A stretch of 47,608 bases of DNA from Clostridia bacterium. Its GTDB lineage: Bacteria > Bacillota > Clostridia > Oscillospirales > CAG-382. Shown piece after piece: positions 8,026 to 16,370 of the stretch (position 1 is the stretch's first letter; the number at the start of each line of letters is the position of its first letter). Both the position numbers and the translations under genes were made by a program. The stretch is taken from assembly GCA_017561145.1 (NCBI GenBank), contig JAFZDO010000006.1, positions 1 to 47,608 on the forward strand. Reading direction: 5' to 3'. Under the pieces are notes generated by a model. It saw only the letters and a list, made by a program, of their open reading frames with translations. It had not been told where the DNA came from and made no database searches.

Positions 8026-9117
8026 ATGGATAACGAAAAAATAAGAAAACAAAAGCTGCTGCTTCGCAAATACGATAATGACCGTGCATTGCGAACCGTT
8101 GACAATATCGGCATTCCGTCGATACTCGGAGAAAGCCCGGTCGAACCGATAGAGGGCAATATATTCGCGGATCGTGATGAGTATGCCGTTTTTCTTTCGT
8201 TCGTTTTCAAAAATCTTTCGGAAAAAGCGTTGGTCGGACTGGATATTCGTATTGATTTTTACTACTATCAGAACATTCCTTATCATACTTTGTGCTTCTC
8301 CTATTGTGAAAAAGAGCTTTCGTTCGGAATCATTTCGTCAGGCGATAAAAAATCGGGTTTTCGGCAATCTGTTCTCCGCAGTCAAATCGAAAGCGGCGAG
8401 TGCTTCGGCGAGGGCGTCCTTATTCCTATAACCGATATAAGGTATACAAAAATCAAAACCGTGCTTGTTTCGGCTAAGTTTGCCGACGGAACGGAAAGCC
8501 CTATCGATATTGCGATAAACGGCAGGGCGACGCTGATATCCGAGCTCGACCGCGCAAGCCGAACGGTGTTTGAAAAGGGCGACGTGTCGCCCCCTCTCAA
8601 AAAACGCTACCCCTCGAAAAATATTCCTCAATTCGGCACGGTTTCGTGGCTTTGCTGTTGCGGAAACAAAAACCCCGCTCGGTTTGATAAGTGCGAAAAA
8701 TGCCACCGCGACAGAGAAAGTCAGGAAGCGCTTTTGAGCGAAAACGTTATCGACAAGGGGAAAACGCAGATCCTTTCGGATCCGACTGCCATTACGTTCC
8801 ACGATAAGAGCAAATTCAGACAGAACAAATATCTCGAAAACGAGCGTGATCTGAGAAAAAAGAACGATATGATCGAAAAAGCGATCAAAAACGTAGAGAA
8901 GGCTCAAAGTACTGCGAACGGTGCGTTCGGAATAATTTTCAGGATCTTGTATTGGATAGTGGCGATCTCGGTGGTTAGCACGTTGGTCGCTATTATATAT
9001 TCGTTGATCAACATCTTTAAGGATTCGTACGGCGATGAGGCGAATTTCGCCAAGTTTATACGCAAGCTGGTTGACGGAGATTTCTTTATTTGGTTAGGTG
9101 ATATATGGCCTGGTTGA
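8026..9117 (+). CDS. Zinc-ribbon protein with C-terminal membrane helix, between regulator and kinase
   Basis: A 363-residue protein I do not recognise as a named family. The N-terminal 210 or so residues form a predicted beta-rich domain with no obvious signal peptide. A four-cysteine motif 'CCCGNKNPARFDKCEKCHRD' (about 215-235) has the C-x-C...C-x2-C spacing of RanBP2/double-zinc-ribbon fingers. A charged region follows (about 255-295), then one or two membrane helices near 305-335 and a short tail. The domain would thus face the cytoplasm. The GGGGGGTGAAG ribosome site favours ATG 8026. It overlaps the kinase gene by 13 bases, so the two are probably made together; it might sense a signal for, or be an output of, the two-component system. 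Confidence 0.55.
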   Translation: MDNEKIRKQKLLLRKYDNDRALRTVDNIGIPSILGESPVEPIEGNIFADRDEYAVFLSFVFKNLSEKALVGLDIRIDFYYYQNIPYHTLCFSYCEKELSFGIISSGDKKSGFRQSVLRSQIESGECFGEGVLIPITDIRYTKIKTVLVSAKFADGTESPIDIAINGRATLISELDRASRTVFEKGDVSPPLKKRYPSKNIPQFGTVSWLCCCGNKNPARFDKCEKCHRDRESQEALLSENVIDKGKTQILSDPTAITFHDKSKFRQNKYLENERDLRKKNDMIEKAIKNVEKAQSTANGAFGIIFRILYWIVAISVVSTLVAIIYSLINIFKDSYGDEANFAKFIRKLVDGDFFIWLGDIWPG

Positions 9118-9986
9118 TTTCTGCTCTGTTGGCGATAACGCTCGGCGTGCTTATTTACAGGCTTGCCGTTATACAAAAGGATATTAAAGAATTGACACGC
9201 CTTGTTGATGAGTCTATCTCACTCGGAATTCCCGAAAGCATCAAAACGGATATTTCGGATAAAAATCTGAGCCGACTTATCGATTTGCTGAACGATGAGC
9301 TTGCACACATCCGCGAGATCAAAAGCGAATGCGTTGCGGAGGATCGCGGCTTGAAAGAGGCGGTAATGAACATCGCGCACGATCTTCGCACTCCGCTTAC
9401 CGCGATATACGGGAACCTCGACCTGCTGTCGAAAACCGACGATCCCGAGGAGAGGGCGAAATATATTGCCGCTGTCGAGAATCGGGTTCTTGCAATAACG
9501 CACCTTACGGAGGAGCTTTTTGAATATACCGTAATATCCTCCTCGACGGCAAAGGAAACCGTTACCACCGACGTGCGACGTATATTGGAGGATGCGCTGA
9601 TTGCGAGTTATCCGATATTTACACAAAAGGGGATATCTCCGGATATCAAAATGCCCGAGGAGGCTGTTTTGTGCGAGGTCGACCCCATGTCGCTTTCGCG
9701 GGTGTTCGGGAACATAATAAGCAATGCCGCCAAGTACGGCGAAAACGATTTTTCGGTCGTTATGACAGAAAACGGCAGGATCGTATTTTCAAACCACGCA
9801 TCGGGACTGAACGCGACCGACGTCGGCAAGCTGTTCGACAGATTTTTTACTGCAGACCCTTCAAGACGTTCGACGGGATTGGGGCTTTCGATAGCAAAAA
9901 CGCTTGTCGAGCAGATGGGCGGAACGGCGAAGGCCGAATATTCCTGCGGCGTTTTGAGTATATTGTTGCAGTTGCCGCAAAAATAA
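9105..9986 (+). CDS. Sensor histidine kinase, minimal sensor
   Basis: A 293-residue membrane-anchored histidine kinase. One N-terminal helix (about 1-22) is followed by a short coiled segment rather than an extracellular sensor domain. The dimerisation/H-box is 'NIAHDLRTPLTAIYGNL' with His near residue 91. The ATPase domain shows the N-box 'RVFGNIISNAAKYGEN', an F-box 'KLFDRFFTADPS' and the G-box 'RSTGLGLSIAKTLVEQMGG'. With no periplasmic domain the signal is probably membrane or partner derived, which fits its overlap with the zinc-ribbon membrane protein. The likely target is the response regulator at 7289-7936. Confidence 0.88.
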   Translation: MAWLISALLAITLGVLIYRLAVIQKDIKELTRLVDESISLGIPESIKTDISDKNLSRLIDLLNDELAHIREIKSECVAEDRGLKEAVMNIAHDLRTPLTAIYGNLDLLSKTDDPEERAKYIAAVENRVLAITHLTEELFEYTVISSSTAKETVTTDVRRILEDALIASYPIFTQKGISPDIKMPEEAVLCEVDPMSLSRVFGNIISNAAKYGENDFSVVMTENGRIVFSNHASGLNATDVGKLFDRFFTADPSRRSTGLGLSIAKTLVEQMGGTAKAEYSCGVLSILLQLPQK

Positions 9987-9993
9987 GCAAACG

Positions 9994-10021
9994 AAAAGAG
10001 CCGTTTCATAACGGCTCTTTC
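9994..10021. terminator. Bidirectional intrinsic terminator
   Basis: AAAGAGCCGTT/AACGGCTCTTT hairpin between the convergent kinase and lipoprotein genes. Confidence 0.8.
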
Positions 10022-10034
10022 ATTTTTAATTAAA

Positions 10035-10799
10035 TTACTGTGCGTCGTAAATTTCGATTTCGTTGATCCAGGTCCAAGTACCATTTGCCTGTACGCTGAT
10101 CATAACGTATCTGCCGGAGGTGTTGATGTCAACCTCAGCCCAGTATGCCAAAGTTGCGTTGCCTGCTTCTGCGGAATCCTTAACGGGAACCTCTGCAACG
10201 TATTCAAAGCTGTCAACGTCAGCGGAATCAGAGATCTTAACGTCGAACCAGAGGGGAGAGTTAACGCCCGAGGGAGCCTGGTTGCCGCAGTGGATGCGAA
10301 CCTTGGTGAGATCCTTCTTTTCGCCGAGGTCGATGATAACGTAGCCCTTTCCTTCGGGTGCGTTGAGGTTAGAGGGATCCATAGTGGGGTGAGAATAGAA
10401 AGCAAACCAAGTGTCGTTGTATGCGCTTACGTCGTCGCCTGCAACACCATCGGTAAGATTAGCAGTGTAACTTCCGCCGGGTTTGCCGTTGCCGGAAATG
10501 GTGTAGGGTCTGCCTGCAGCAACGTTACCGCCGGTAACGATAGTGCCGGTTTCGGATTCTTCGGTAGCTGCTTCGGAGGATTCTTCGGTAGCTGCTTCGG
10601 AGGATTCTTCGGTAGCTGCTTCAGAGGATTCTTCGGTAGCTGCTTCAGAGGATTCTTCGGTAGCTGCTTCGGAGGAAGCGTCAGCTGCAACGGAAGATTC
10701 GGTTTCGGGGGTGGAGCTTGCTTCGGTTTCGTCGCCGCATGCTACGAGCACGCAGGAGAGAACTAAAACGAGAGCAAGAATAAAAGAAAGTTTTTTCAT
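10035..10799 (-). CDS. Repeat-linker lipoprotein with F5/8-type C-like domain (paralogue)
   Basis: A 254-residue predicted lipoprotein with signal peptide and lipobox 'LVAC' followed by 'GDETEASSTPETESSVAA'. Residues about 43-85 are five copies of an 8-residue unit 'EAATEESS'. The C-terminal 165 residues look like a discoidin-type sandwich: 'GRPYTISGNG', 'YVIIDLGEKKDLTKVRIHC', 'SGRYVMISVQ' and a final 'WTWINEIEIYD'. It is the second member of a pair with 3842-4654; leader and promoter are closely conserved while linker and domain have diverged. The likely role is cell-surface binding; no enzymatic motif is seen. Confidence 0.75.
   Translation of the reverse strand: MKKLSFILALVLVLSCVLVACGDETEASSTPETESSVAADASSEAATEESSEAATEESSEAATEESSEAATEESSEAATEESETGTIVTGGNVAAGRPYTISGNGKPGGSYTANLTDGVAGDDVSAYNDTWFAFYSHPTMDPSNLNAPEGKGYVIIDLGEKKDLTKVRIHCGNQAPSGVNSPLWFDVKISDSADVDSFEYVAEVPVKDSAEAGNATLAYWAEVDINTSGRYVMISVQANGTWTWINEIEIYDAQ
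10554..10673. repeat. Five 24-bp tandem repeats in the lipoprotein linker
   Basis: Units start at 10554, 10578, 10602, 10626 and 10650, based on GGATTCTTCGGTAGCTGCTT plus four more bases, with only a G/A difference between some copies. Each encodes one 8-residue linker unit. Confidence 0.9.
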
Positions 10800-10831
10800 T
10801 GTTCATAAATCTCCTTATGAGTTGATGCGTT

Positions 10832-10860
10832 ATTATACCTTAAACCTATCAATATGTCAA
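10832..10860 (-). promoter_or_regulatory. Consensus promoter of the 10035-10799 lipoprotein
   Basis: Minus strand TTGACA (10855-10860), 17 bases, TATAAT (10832-10837), then AAGGAG before the ATG. The bases flanking both boxes (TTGACATAT, TATAATAACG) match those of the paralogue's promoter. Confidence 0.85.
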
Positions 10861-10919
10861 CCTTTTATTAAATTTTTATAAAACTGTGTAATTTTTCGGA
10901 AAATCTTTTGGAAAATCTA

Positions 10920-10948
10920 TTGAAAAATAAAGCAAAAGGATATATAAT
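10920..10948 (+). promoter_or_regulatory. Promoter of the cmk-plsC-ispH/rpsA operon
   Basis: TTGAAA (10920-10925), 17 bases, TATAAT (10943-10948), about 20 bases before the cmk start, implying a very short leader. Confidence 0.65.
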
Positions 10949-10967
10949 AAACACTTGGTGATGTTTA

Positions 10968-11645
10968 ATGGCTGAAATGACTAAAAAAATAGCGTTGGAC
11001 GGACCTTCGGGCTCCGGCAAAAGCACTCTTGCCAAAAATTTAGCTCGGCATTATGGCTTCGTTTATATAGACACGGGCGCTCTTTACCGTACCATCGGTC
11101 TTTTTGTTTGTGAGCGCGGCATTGAATCGACCGACGTCGCAGGCATTATTTCCTGCCTTCCCGATATCAAGATCGAAATGAAGCTTGAAAACGGCGGCGG
11201 TGCCGTTTATCTCGGCGGCAGACGCATCGGCGATGAAATTCGCACTCCGATCATCTCGAAATATGCGTCCGACGTTTCAAAGGTGCCCGAGGTGCGTGAA
11301 TTCCTTTTGGAAACCCAACGCGCTATCGCAAGAGAAAACAATGTTATTATGGACGGCCGCGATATCGGCACCGTGATATTGCCCGATGCACAGGCAAAGC
11401 TTTTCGTTTTTGCCTCTGCCGAAGCACGCGCAAAGCGCAGATATGCCGAATTGCTTGAACGCGGCGTAGAAACGACCTATGAATCGGTTCTTGCCGATAT
11501 GCAATGGCGAGATGCCAACGACAGCCAAAGAGAAATCGCTCCCGCAGTCCCCGCAAAGGATGCGGTAATGTTCGATAATTCGCTTATGAACATCGACGAA
11601 ATGGTTAAAAACGCTATCGAAATTATAGATAAGGTAATATTTTAA
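10968..11645 (+). CDS. cmk: Cytidylate (CMP/dCMP) kinase
   Basis: A 225-residue cytoplasmic kinase that phosphorylates CMP and dCMP with ATP, feeding CTP and phospholipid precursor synthesis. The P-loop is 'LDGPSGSGKSTLAKNLA' near the N-terminus, followed by 'YIDTGALYRTIGLF' (nucleotide-monophosphate binding), 'VIMDGRDIGTVILPDA' and the lid region 'AEARAKRRYAEL'. The length equals the usual bacterial Cmk. It begins a tight cluster: its stop shares one base with the plsC start (TAATG). The cmk-plsC-ispH-rpsA order is common in Clostridia. Confidence 0.95.
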   Translation: MAEMTKKIALDGPSGSGKSTLAKNLARHYGFVYIDTGALYRTIGLFVCERGIESTDVAGIISCLPDIKIEMKLENGGGAVYLGGRRIGDEIRTPIISKYASDVSKVPEVREFLLETQRAIARENNVIMDGRDIGTVILPDAQAKLFVFASAEARAKRRYAELLERGVETTYESVLADMQWRDANDSQREIAPAVPAKDAVMFDNSLMNIDEMVKNAIEIIDKVIF

Positions 11646-12259
11646 TGAGCTTTTATAAGGTAGTACGTGCACTCGCTCTCGCTTATACAAAGGTCGTTTA
11701 CCGCGTTTCGGTTCACGGCAAGGAAAACGAACCTGCAGACGGACCCTTTATAGTATTTTCCAACCACACCTCTTTTGCGGATCCGCTGCTGACTGCTTGT
11801 GCAGTTAAGCACGAGCTTTCTTTCCTTGCAAAGAGCGATCTTGAAAAGGTTGGCGTTTTGCGTTGGTTGTTTAAAAAGTGCAACGTGGTCACCATCAACC
11901 GCGGCGAATCGGATATTGCCGCGCTTCGCAAAAGCTGTGATATCCTTAAAAACGGAGGCTGCCCCGCTATCTATCCCGAGGGCACCCGTATCCCTCAATC
12001 CGCGCCCGAAGCCGAAAAGGCGCAAGCGGGTATCGGACTTATGGCAACAAGATCGAAGGCAACCTTGCTTCCCGTTGCGATATGCTACGGCAAAAAGCAT
12101 AAAAAGCCCCTTGCCTTCCGCAAGGTACACGTATATATCGGAAAGCCTATAAGCTACGAAGAATATTCAACGGTAAACGAGCATCCCAATTCTCACGATA
12201 TCGCAGTATATGCGTTTTCCAAGCTTTGCGATGACTTCGCAGAAAAAAACCATGACTGA
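11645..12259 (+). CDS. plsC: 1-acyl-sn-glycerol-3-phosphate acyltransferase
   Basis: A 204-residue lysophosphatidate acyltransferase that makes phosphatidic acid at the membrane. The catalytic HX4D motif is in 'FSNHTSFADPLL', followed by 'VVTINRGESD' and the substrate-binding 'IYPEGTRIPQ'. It starts directly on the cmk stop codon and its 3' end overlaps the next gene by eight bases, so cmk, plsC and ispH/rpsA are likely translationally linked. No long hydrophobic N-terminal extension is present. Confidence 0.93.
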   Translation: MSFYKVVRALALAYTKVVYRVSVHGKENEPADGPFIVFSNHTSFADPLLTACAVKHELSFLAKSDLEKVGVLRWLFKKCNVVTINRGESDIAALRKSCDILKNGGCPAIYPEGTRIPQSAPEAEKAQAGIGLMATRSKATLLPVAICYGKKHKKPLAFRKVHVYIGKPISYEEYSTVNEHPNSHDIAVYAFSKLCDDFAEKNHD

Positions 12260-14243
12260 AATCAAAATTTCGGAATACAGCGGCTTTTGCTTCGGCGTAA
12301 AGCGTGCTGTGGATATGATAAACGCCAGCATCGACAGCCGCGATAAAAAGATCTTTTGTCTTGGCGAGCTTATACACAACCGCATTTTCAATCAGACTCT
12401 TACCGACCGCGGTGTGACATTTATTTCGGTTGAGGATATCGATTCGCTCCCCAAGGACGCGCTCGTTTTCCTACGTGCCCACGGCACGACCAAGCAGTTG
12501 GTCGAAAAGCTTGACGCATTGGGCATTGAATACGTCGATGCGACCTGCCCTTACGTTTCAAAGATACACAAGATCGTTGCAAACGAAAATTGCGATACAG
12601 CGGTTTTCGTTATCGGCGACGCAAAGCATCCCGAGGTCGAGGGTATAATGAGCTTTGCAAAGGGCAAAAAAAGAGTTTTCAAGGATCTGAGCGATATAAA
12701 CGCGTCACATCCCGAAGGATTTAAAAGCGAAGAGGATTGCATCCTTGCCGTACAGACGACCTTTTCGGGCGCCGAATGGGAAAAATGCAAGGCAGAAATG
12801 CAAAAGCTTTATCCGAATATAAGAATTTTCGAAACGATATGCAGCGTTACCGAAAACCGACAAAAGAAGACGCGTGAGCTTGCAAGTAATTGCGACCTTA
12901 CGGTGGTCGTCGGCGGACGCAACAGCTCGAACACGGCAAAGCTGTTTGCGATCGCAAGCGAGGTATGCAAAAATTCACTGCTTATCGAAACGTCAAGCGA
13001 GCTTGACGAGCACGCCGAAAAAATCGTTTCGGCAACTAAAATCGCTATAGCTGCGGGCGCATCGACGCCCAGCGGTATAATACAGGAGGTATACAACAAG
13101 ATGGCAGACATCCAAAAAGAGGAACTCAGCTTTGCCGAGATGCTCGAACAGTCATTCAAAACTTTAAATACAGGTGAAAGGGTTACCGGAATTATTTCGG
13201 CAGTCAATCCGGCCGAGGTCAAAGTTGACCTTGGTACGAAGCATACGGGCATTCTCCCGTACGACGAAATTACTTCGGAAAGCGGCGTTAATCTCAACGA
13301 TCTCTTCAAGGTAGGCGATGAAGTTGAAGTTATCTGCGGCAAGTTCAGTGATTTCGACGGCACAGTTATGCTTTCCAAGAAGAAGATCGACATGCACAAG
13401 TATTGGGAAGCAATCAAGGTTGCTGCAGAATCCGGCGAGCTTCTTGAGGGTACTATCAAGGAAATCATCAAGAACGAAAAGGGCTATGCAGGCGTTATCG
13501 CTTACTACGGCCCCAACAAGGTATTCATTCCCGCATCCCAGACCGGTATTGCAAAGGGTGAAGAGCTCGAAACTCTCAGAGGTCAGAAGGTTTCCTTCAA
13601 GATCATCGACGTAAACGATCAGAGAAAGAGAGCAGTAGGCTCTATCAAGGCATCCAACAAGATTTCCCGTAAGGCAGCTGAAGAGGAATTCTTCGCTAAC
13701 GTACAGGAAGGCGATAAGTTCGAAGGTAAGGTTCGCGCTCTTATGAGCTACGGCGCGTTCATCAACCTCGGCCCCGTTGACGGTATGCTTCACATTTCCG
13801 AGCTTTCTTGGGGCAGACTTAAGAAGCCCGAAGAGGTTCTTAAGGAAGGCGAAACCATCAACGTATTCATCAAGGCTGTAGACAAAGAAAAGAAGAGAAT
13901 CTCTCTCGGCTACAAGACCGAAGAAAACGATCCTTGGAACATTTTCAAGAACAACTACAACATCGGTGACGTTGTTGACGCTACTATCGTTTCCATTATG
14001 CCCTTCGGCGCATTCGCTGAAATCTTCCCCGATTTCGACGGCCTTATCCACATCAGCCAGATCGCAGACAAGCCCATCTCCAACCCCGCAAGCGTACTTA
14101 AGGTTGGCGACAAGGTTACCGTTAAGATCACCGCTGCTGACTTCGAAAAGAGAAGACTTTCTCTTTCCATCCGCGCTCTTCTCGAAAACAACGACGTAGC
14201 TGAAGAAGCTGCAGAAGCTGTTGCGGAAGAAACCGCTGAATAA
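12252..14243 (+). CDS. ispH: IspH (HMB-PP reductase) fused to S1-domain ribosomal protein
   Basis: A 663-residue fusion. Residues 1-285 or so are 4-hydroxy-3-methylbut-2-enyl diphosphate reductase, the last step of the MEP isoprenoid pathway, with the three iron-sulfur cysteines in 'GFCFGVKRA', 'DATCPYVSK' and 'ETICSVTENRQ', plus 'LIHN', 'RAHGT' and 'GGRNSSNT'. From about residue 300 there are four S1 RNA-binding domains, the third ('YGAFINLGPVDGMLHISEL') and fourth ('FGAFAEIFPDFDGLIHISQI') being the clearest, and an acidic C-terminus. Such fusions are known in Clostridia. ATG 12252 is chosen over upstream in-frame ATGs because those lie deep within plsC. Codon use appears to shift at the boundary (see findings), and an internal AGGAGG precedes an in-frame ATG at 13101. 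Confidence 0.92.
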   Translation: MTEIKISEYSGFCFGVKRAVDMINASIDSRDKKIFCLGELIHNRIFNQTLTDRGVTFISVEDIDSLPKDALVFLRAHGTTKQLVEKLDALGIEYVDATCPYVSKIHKIVANENCDTAVFVIGDAKHPEVEGIMSFAKGKKRVFKDLSDINASHPEGFKSEEDCILAVQTTFSGAEWEKCKAEMQKLYPNIRIFETICSVTENRQKKTRELASNCDLTVVVGGRNSSNTAKLFAIASEVCKNSLLIETSSELDEHAEKIVSATKIAIAAGASTPSGIIQEVYNKMADIQKEELSFAEMLEQSFKTLNTGERVTGIISAVNPAEVKVDLGTKHTGILPYDEITSESGVNLNDLFKVGDEVEVICGKFSDFDGTVMLSKKKIDMHKYWEAIKVAAESGELLEGTIKEIIKNEKGYAGVIAYYGPNKVFIPASQTGIAKGEELETLRGQKVSFKIIDVNDQRKRAVGSIKASNKISRKAAEEEFFANVQEGDKFEGKVRALMSYGAFINLGPVDGMLHISELSWGRLKKPEEVLKEGETINVFIKAVDKEKKRISLGYKTEENDPWNIFKNNYNIGDVVDATIVSIMPFGAFAEIFPDFDGLIHISQIADKPISNPASVLKVGDKVTVKITAADFEKRRLSLSIRALLENNDVAEEAAEAVAEETAE

Positions 14244-14256
14244 TTCAAAAGCAAAC

Positions 14257-14298
14257 AAAAAAGAGCTGTTGCGGTAGCGACAGCTCTTGCTTTTTTTG
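14257..14298 (+). terminator. Terminator of the cmk-plsC-ispH/rpsA operon
   Basis: Hairpin GAGCTGTTGC/GCGACAGCTC (one mismatch) followed by a T-run at 14291-14297. Confidence 0.8.
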
Positions 14299-14315
14299 TT
14301 GCCCTGCTATATAAT
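14287..14315 (+). promoter_or_regulatory. Promoter of the pgeF-recG-dus cluster
   Basis: TTGCTT (14287-14292), 17 bases, TATAAT (14310-14315). The -35 box overlaps the T-run of the preceding terminator. Confidence 0.5.
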
Positions 14316-14366
14316 GAGAATAGGTATGTAAATAAATCAAGATAAACGCATCAAGGGATGATAGCA

Positions 14367-15212
14367 ATGCAGAACTCGTTAAATCGGCAGGCGGCGGTTT
14401 TTAAAAGCGACGCTGTGTTTATAGACGGTAAAACGCCGTACTATCAAAGCAGACTCTTAAACGAATACGGTATCCGCCATGCGTTTTTCACAAGAATAGG
14501 CGGCGTGAGCGAGGGCGTTTTCGAATCGTTGAATTTTGCCGAGGGCATCGGGGAAATAAGGGACAGCGAGGAAAAGGTTCTTTTGAATTACGATATCGCC
14601 GCAAAATGCTTCGGGCTTTCGGCAAGGGACGTTTGCAGAACCTATCAAACGCATACGAGCGTCGTTGTTTTCGCCGACGAAGCAAAACGCGGTGTCGGCA
14701 TCGTAAAGCCGAAATTTGATTTCGGCGTAGACGGGCTGGTTACCTCCGAAAAGGATCTTTTGCTTTCGGTGCGAACAGCCGATTGCGTTCCCGTGCTGCT
14801 TTGCGATAAAAATAAGACCGTGTGCGCCGCAGTACATGCGGGTTGGCGGGGCACCGTCGGCGGAATCACGAAAAATGCGGTTGAAATGATGGTCGGGCTG
14901 GGCGTTGCCAAAAACGATATACTCGTCGCTATCGGCCCCTGCATCGGTAAATGCTGTTATGAGGTCGGGGGCGAGGTAAGGGATGAATTCCTTGCGGTCG
15001 ATCCCGAATACGCTGCGTTTTTTACGCCGAAGGGGGAGAAATTCATGCTCGATCTGAACAAGGCCAACGAGGAGATACTAATCGGTGCGGGAATACCGTA
15101 TCAAAATATTTCCCGTCTTGATCTCTGCACAAAATGTAACGAAGAACACTTTTTCTCGCACAGAAGAAGCGGCACGAGCCGCGGAACGATGAGTGCGTTT
15201 ATATGTCTGTAA
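14367..15212 (+). CDS. pgeF: Purine nucleoside phosphorylase / peptidoglycan-editing factor, YfiH/PgeF family
   Basis: A 281-residue protein of the 'laccase-domain' YfiH family, whose members act on purine nucleosides and, in some bacteria, limit mis-incorporation into peptidoglycan. Zinc-site and family motifs are intact: 'TRIGGVSEG', 'QTHTSVV', 'RTADCVPVLL', 'VHAGWRGTVGGI', 'IGPCIGKCCYEVG' and the C-terminal 'FFSHRRSGTSRGTM'. The ATG at 14367 fits the AAGGG at 14353-14357 better than the ATG at 14358, which is too close. It heads a run of closely spaced genes through dus. Confidence 0.9.
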   Translation: MQNSLNRQAAVFKSDAVFIDGKTPYYQSRLLNEYGIRHAFFTRIGGVSEGVFESLNFAEGIGEIRDSEEKVLLNYDIAAKCFGLSARDVCRTYQTHTSVVVFADEAKRGVGIVKPKFDFGVDGLVTSEKDLLLSVRTADCVPVLLCDKNKTVCAAVHAGWRGTVGGITKNAVEMMVGLGVAKNDILVAIGPCIGKCCYEVGGEVRDEFLAVDPEYAAFFTPKGEKFMLDLNKANEEILIGAGIPYQNISRLDLCTKCNEEHFFSHRRSGTSRGTMSAFICL

Positions 15213-15236
15213 ATCTTATTATTGGTGGTATGCGAT

Positions 15237-16370
15237 ATGGTTAAGGTATTTCATTGCGCGGATATTCATCTTGATTCTCCGTTTTCGCTGTTTTCCCCGC
15301 GTGAGGCGGAAAAACGCCGTACCGAGCTTCGCGCGGCGTTTACCTCGGCGCTTATGTATGCGCGCGAGAAGAAGGCGGATATATTTATAATCAGCGGCGA
15401 CCTTTTCGACGGAGAATACGTCACGCGTGACACGCGTGAGCTTTTGGTGCGAGAATTTTCCAAATGCGGCGATATGAAGATCTTCATCGCCCCCGGCAAC
15501 CACGATCCGTTGGGAACCGGCTCGCCTTATGAAACCGCCGATTTTCCTAAAAACGTCCATATCTTCGGCGGCGAGCGTGAATGCGTTTCGCTCGACGATC
15601 TCGGTGTCGACGTATACGGCTTTGGCTTCACCTCCAAAAATTGTCTTTCCTCGCCCGTTGCGAATTGGAAAATCAAGGACAGATCGCGCATAAACATTCT
15701 TGCCGTCCACGGCGATATGGTAGGTGCCGATCAGACCAACGGCCCGATCACCAAGCGCGAAATTGCGGAATCGGGCTTCGATTATATCGCGCTCGGTCAT
15801 ATCCACAAGCCGACGGGGCTTTTGTGTGAAAACGGAGTTTATTATTCCTACCCCGGCTGTATCGAGGGCAGAGGCTTTGACGAGCAGGGATATAAAGGTG
15901 CAATGTACGGCACGGTCGAAAAGGGCAACGTTGAAATGACGCTTTTGCGCTTTTCAAAATCGCGCTATGAATCGGTAAGCGTTGATATTTCGTCCGCAAG
16001 AGAAAAAATGGAAGCACTCGATATCATCCGCAACGCAATACGCCCTTATACCGATGATACCGCGCTCAGACTGACTCTTGAGGGAGAAATGAAGAACGCC
16101 TTCGTTATACTCCAAAACGAGATCGGCAGAGGCTGTGAATTCCCGTATTACATTGAAATTATCGATAATACCCACGTCGCTCCCGACCTTGGCGAGCTTG
16201 AGCAGAGCAACACCTTAAAGGGCATTTTCGTTCGAAAGATATTAGAGGAAATGGACGGACTCAACGAGGAAAGCGAGCAATACCGCGTTCTTTCTCTCGC
16301 GCTGAAATACGGTATCGCCGCGCTCGAGGACAGGGGCGTTGTCGACTATTCGGGAGGTGATCAGGCGTGA
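15237..16370 (+). CDS. yhaO: DNA-repair exonuclease, SbcD/Mre11-like (YhaO-like)
   Basis: A 377-residue calcineurin-like nuclease of the Mre11/SbcD type. Metal-binding motifs are 'CADIHLDSPF', 'SGDLFDGE', 'APGNHDPL', 'VHGDMVG' and 'ALGHIHKP'. The C-terminal 110 or so residues are the capping domain. It overlaps the following ATPase gene by four bases, and the pair resembles B. subtilis YhaO-YhaN and other Mre11-Rad50 systems that process DNA ends. The ATG at 15237 fits the GGTGG at 15224-15228; upstream TTG and GTG codons would lie in or before that site. Confidence 0.85.
   Translation: MVKVFHCADIHLDSPFSLFSPREAEKRRTELRAAFTSALMYAREKKADIFIISGDLFDGEYVTRDTRELLVREFSKCGDMKIFIAPGNHDPLGTGSPYETADFPKNVHIFGGERECVSLDDLGVDVYGFGFTSKNCLSSPVANWKIKDRSRINILAVHGDMVGADQTNGPITKREIAESGFDYIALGHIHKPTGLLCENGVYYSYPGCIEGRGFDEQGYKGAMYGTVEKGNVEMTLLRFSKSRYESVSVDISSAREKMEALDIIRNAIRPYTDDTALRLTLEGEMKNAFVILQNEIGRGCEFPYYIEIIDNTHVAPDLGELEQSNTLKGIFVRKILEEMDGLNEESEQYRVLSLALKYGIAALEDRGVVDYSGGDQA

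Noticed and set aside
10554..10673. Regular 24-bp repeats considered as a CRISPR array
   Set aside because: Units are contiguous with no spacers and encode an in-frame peptide linker; no cas genes are present.
10290..10766. Plus-strand frame encoding repeated GSCFGGFF-like units
   Set aside because: It is the complement of the 24-bp lipoprotein linker repeats; the lipoprotein on the other strand has signal peptide, promoter and ribosome site.
13164..14258. A 364-codon minus-strand frame opposite the S1 domains
   Set aside because: Antisense shadow of a strongly biased, highly expressed coding region; no ribosome site or promoter.
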